From positions 1-13,832 of the forward strand of contig JAQUOR010000022.1 of the NCBI GenBank assembly GCA_028717025.1: a stretch of 13,832 nt of DNA, in the 5' to 3' direction. Source of the stretch: Candidatus Omnitrophota bacterium (GTDB taxonomy: Bacteria; Omnitrophota; Gorgyraeia; Duberdicusellales; 4484-171). The translations under genes were made by a program, and so were the position numbers. Position 1 is the first letter of the stretch; every line of letters begins with the position of its first letter. Of the stretch, positions 13,824 to 13,832 are shown in pieces. The notes beneath the pieces were generated by a model, which was not told where the DNA came from, did not search any database, and saw only the letters and a list, made by a program, of their open reading frames with translations.

Positions 13824-13832
13824 AATTTATAC
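13816..13832 (+). CDS. atpB: V/A-type ATPase subunit B, first five codons (cut by window end)
   Basis: ATG 13816 overlaps the subunit A stop (ATGCATAA, eight bases) and opens MHKIY, matching the usual 'KIYTKI' start of the regulatory B subunit. AGGAAAAAG just upstream can serve as ribosome site. Only five codons are present, so identity depends on operon order. Confidence 0.6.

Noticed and set aside
1..13832. tRNA, rRNA, CRISPR array, insertion sequence or prophage genes
   Set aside because: Looked for on both strands; no spaced repeat array, transposase, integrase or tRNA cloverleaf was found.

Overview
This window looks like the chromosome of a Gram-negative-type, uncultured-lineage bacterium, most likely Omnitrophota (OP3) or a relative in the PVC neighbourhood. 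That placement is an inference. It rests on a V/A-type ATPase operon with a DUF2764 subunit between E and A, class 1B pyrimidine genes (pyrK/pyrD), Sec signal peptides on several small secreted proteins, moderate GC, and densely packed genes with many stop/start overlaps. There is no rRNA, tRNA, CRISPR array or transposase.

Layout. (1) 91-2444, + strand: pyrK, overlapping by one base a secreted HExxH metalloprotease-like protein. (2) 2445-2698: a structure-rich spacer leading into a GT2 glycosyltransferase (2699-3847) and a half-length TauE/SafE (TSUP) membrane protein (3873-4229). (3) 4230-4554: a 325-base gene-free stretch full of local hairpins. (4) 4555-5092: a divergent pair of small DNA-binding proteins (ribbon-helix-helix on -, XRE/HTH on +). 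They share an intergenic region with a perfect 7-bp inverted repeat lying between the -35 and -10 of the minus-strand promoter. (5) 7806-5210, - strand: a probable operon reading leftward. It holds a possible leader ORF, a four-helix membrane protein, a secreted PsbP/DcrB-like protein, a 70-aa two-cysteine protein with a near-perfect Shine-Dalgarno, a short exported protein that appears frameshifted, and RadC. (6) 7935-10332, + strand: pyrD, a DUF1189 membrane protein and pyrF, preceded by a promoter placed so close to the pyrD ATG that the mRNA is probably leaderless. (7) 10367-13832, + strand: an AtpI-like membrane protein, then V/A-ATPase subunit E, a DUF2764 protein, catalytic subunit A and the first codons of subunit B.

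How they fit. PyrK and PyrD form the NAD-linked dihydroorotate dehydrogenase and PyrF makes UMP. The pathway genes are split by about 7 kb of unrelated accessory genes. The ATPase operon has its own promoter and likely couples ATP turnover to ion transport. The middle 4.2-7.8 kb block is the accessory part and holds the least characterised material: the operator-linked regulator pair, small exported proteins and structured non-coding DNA.
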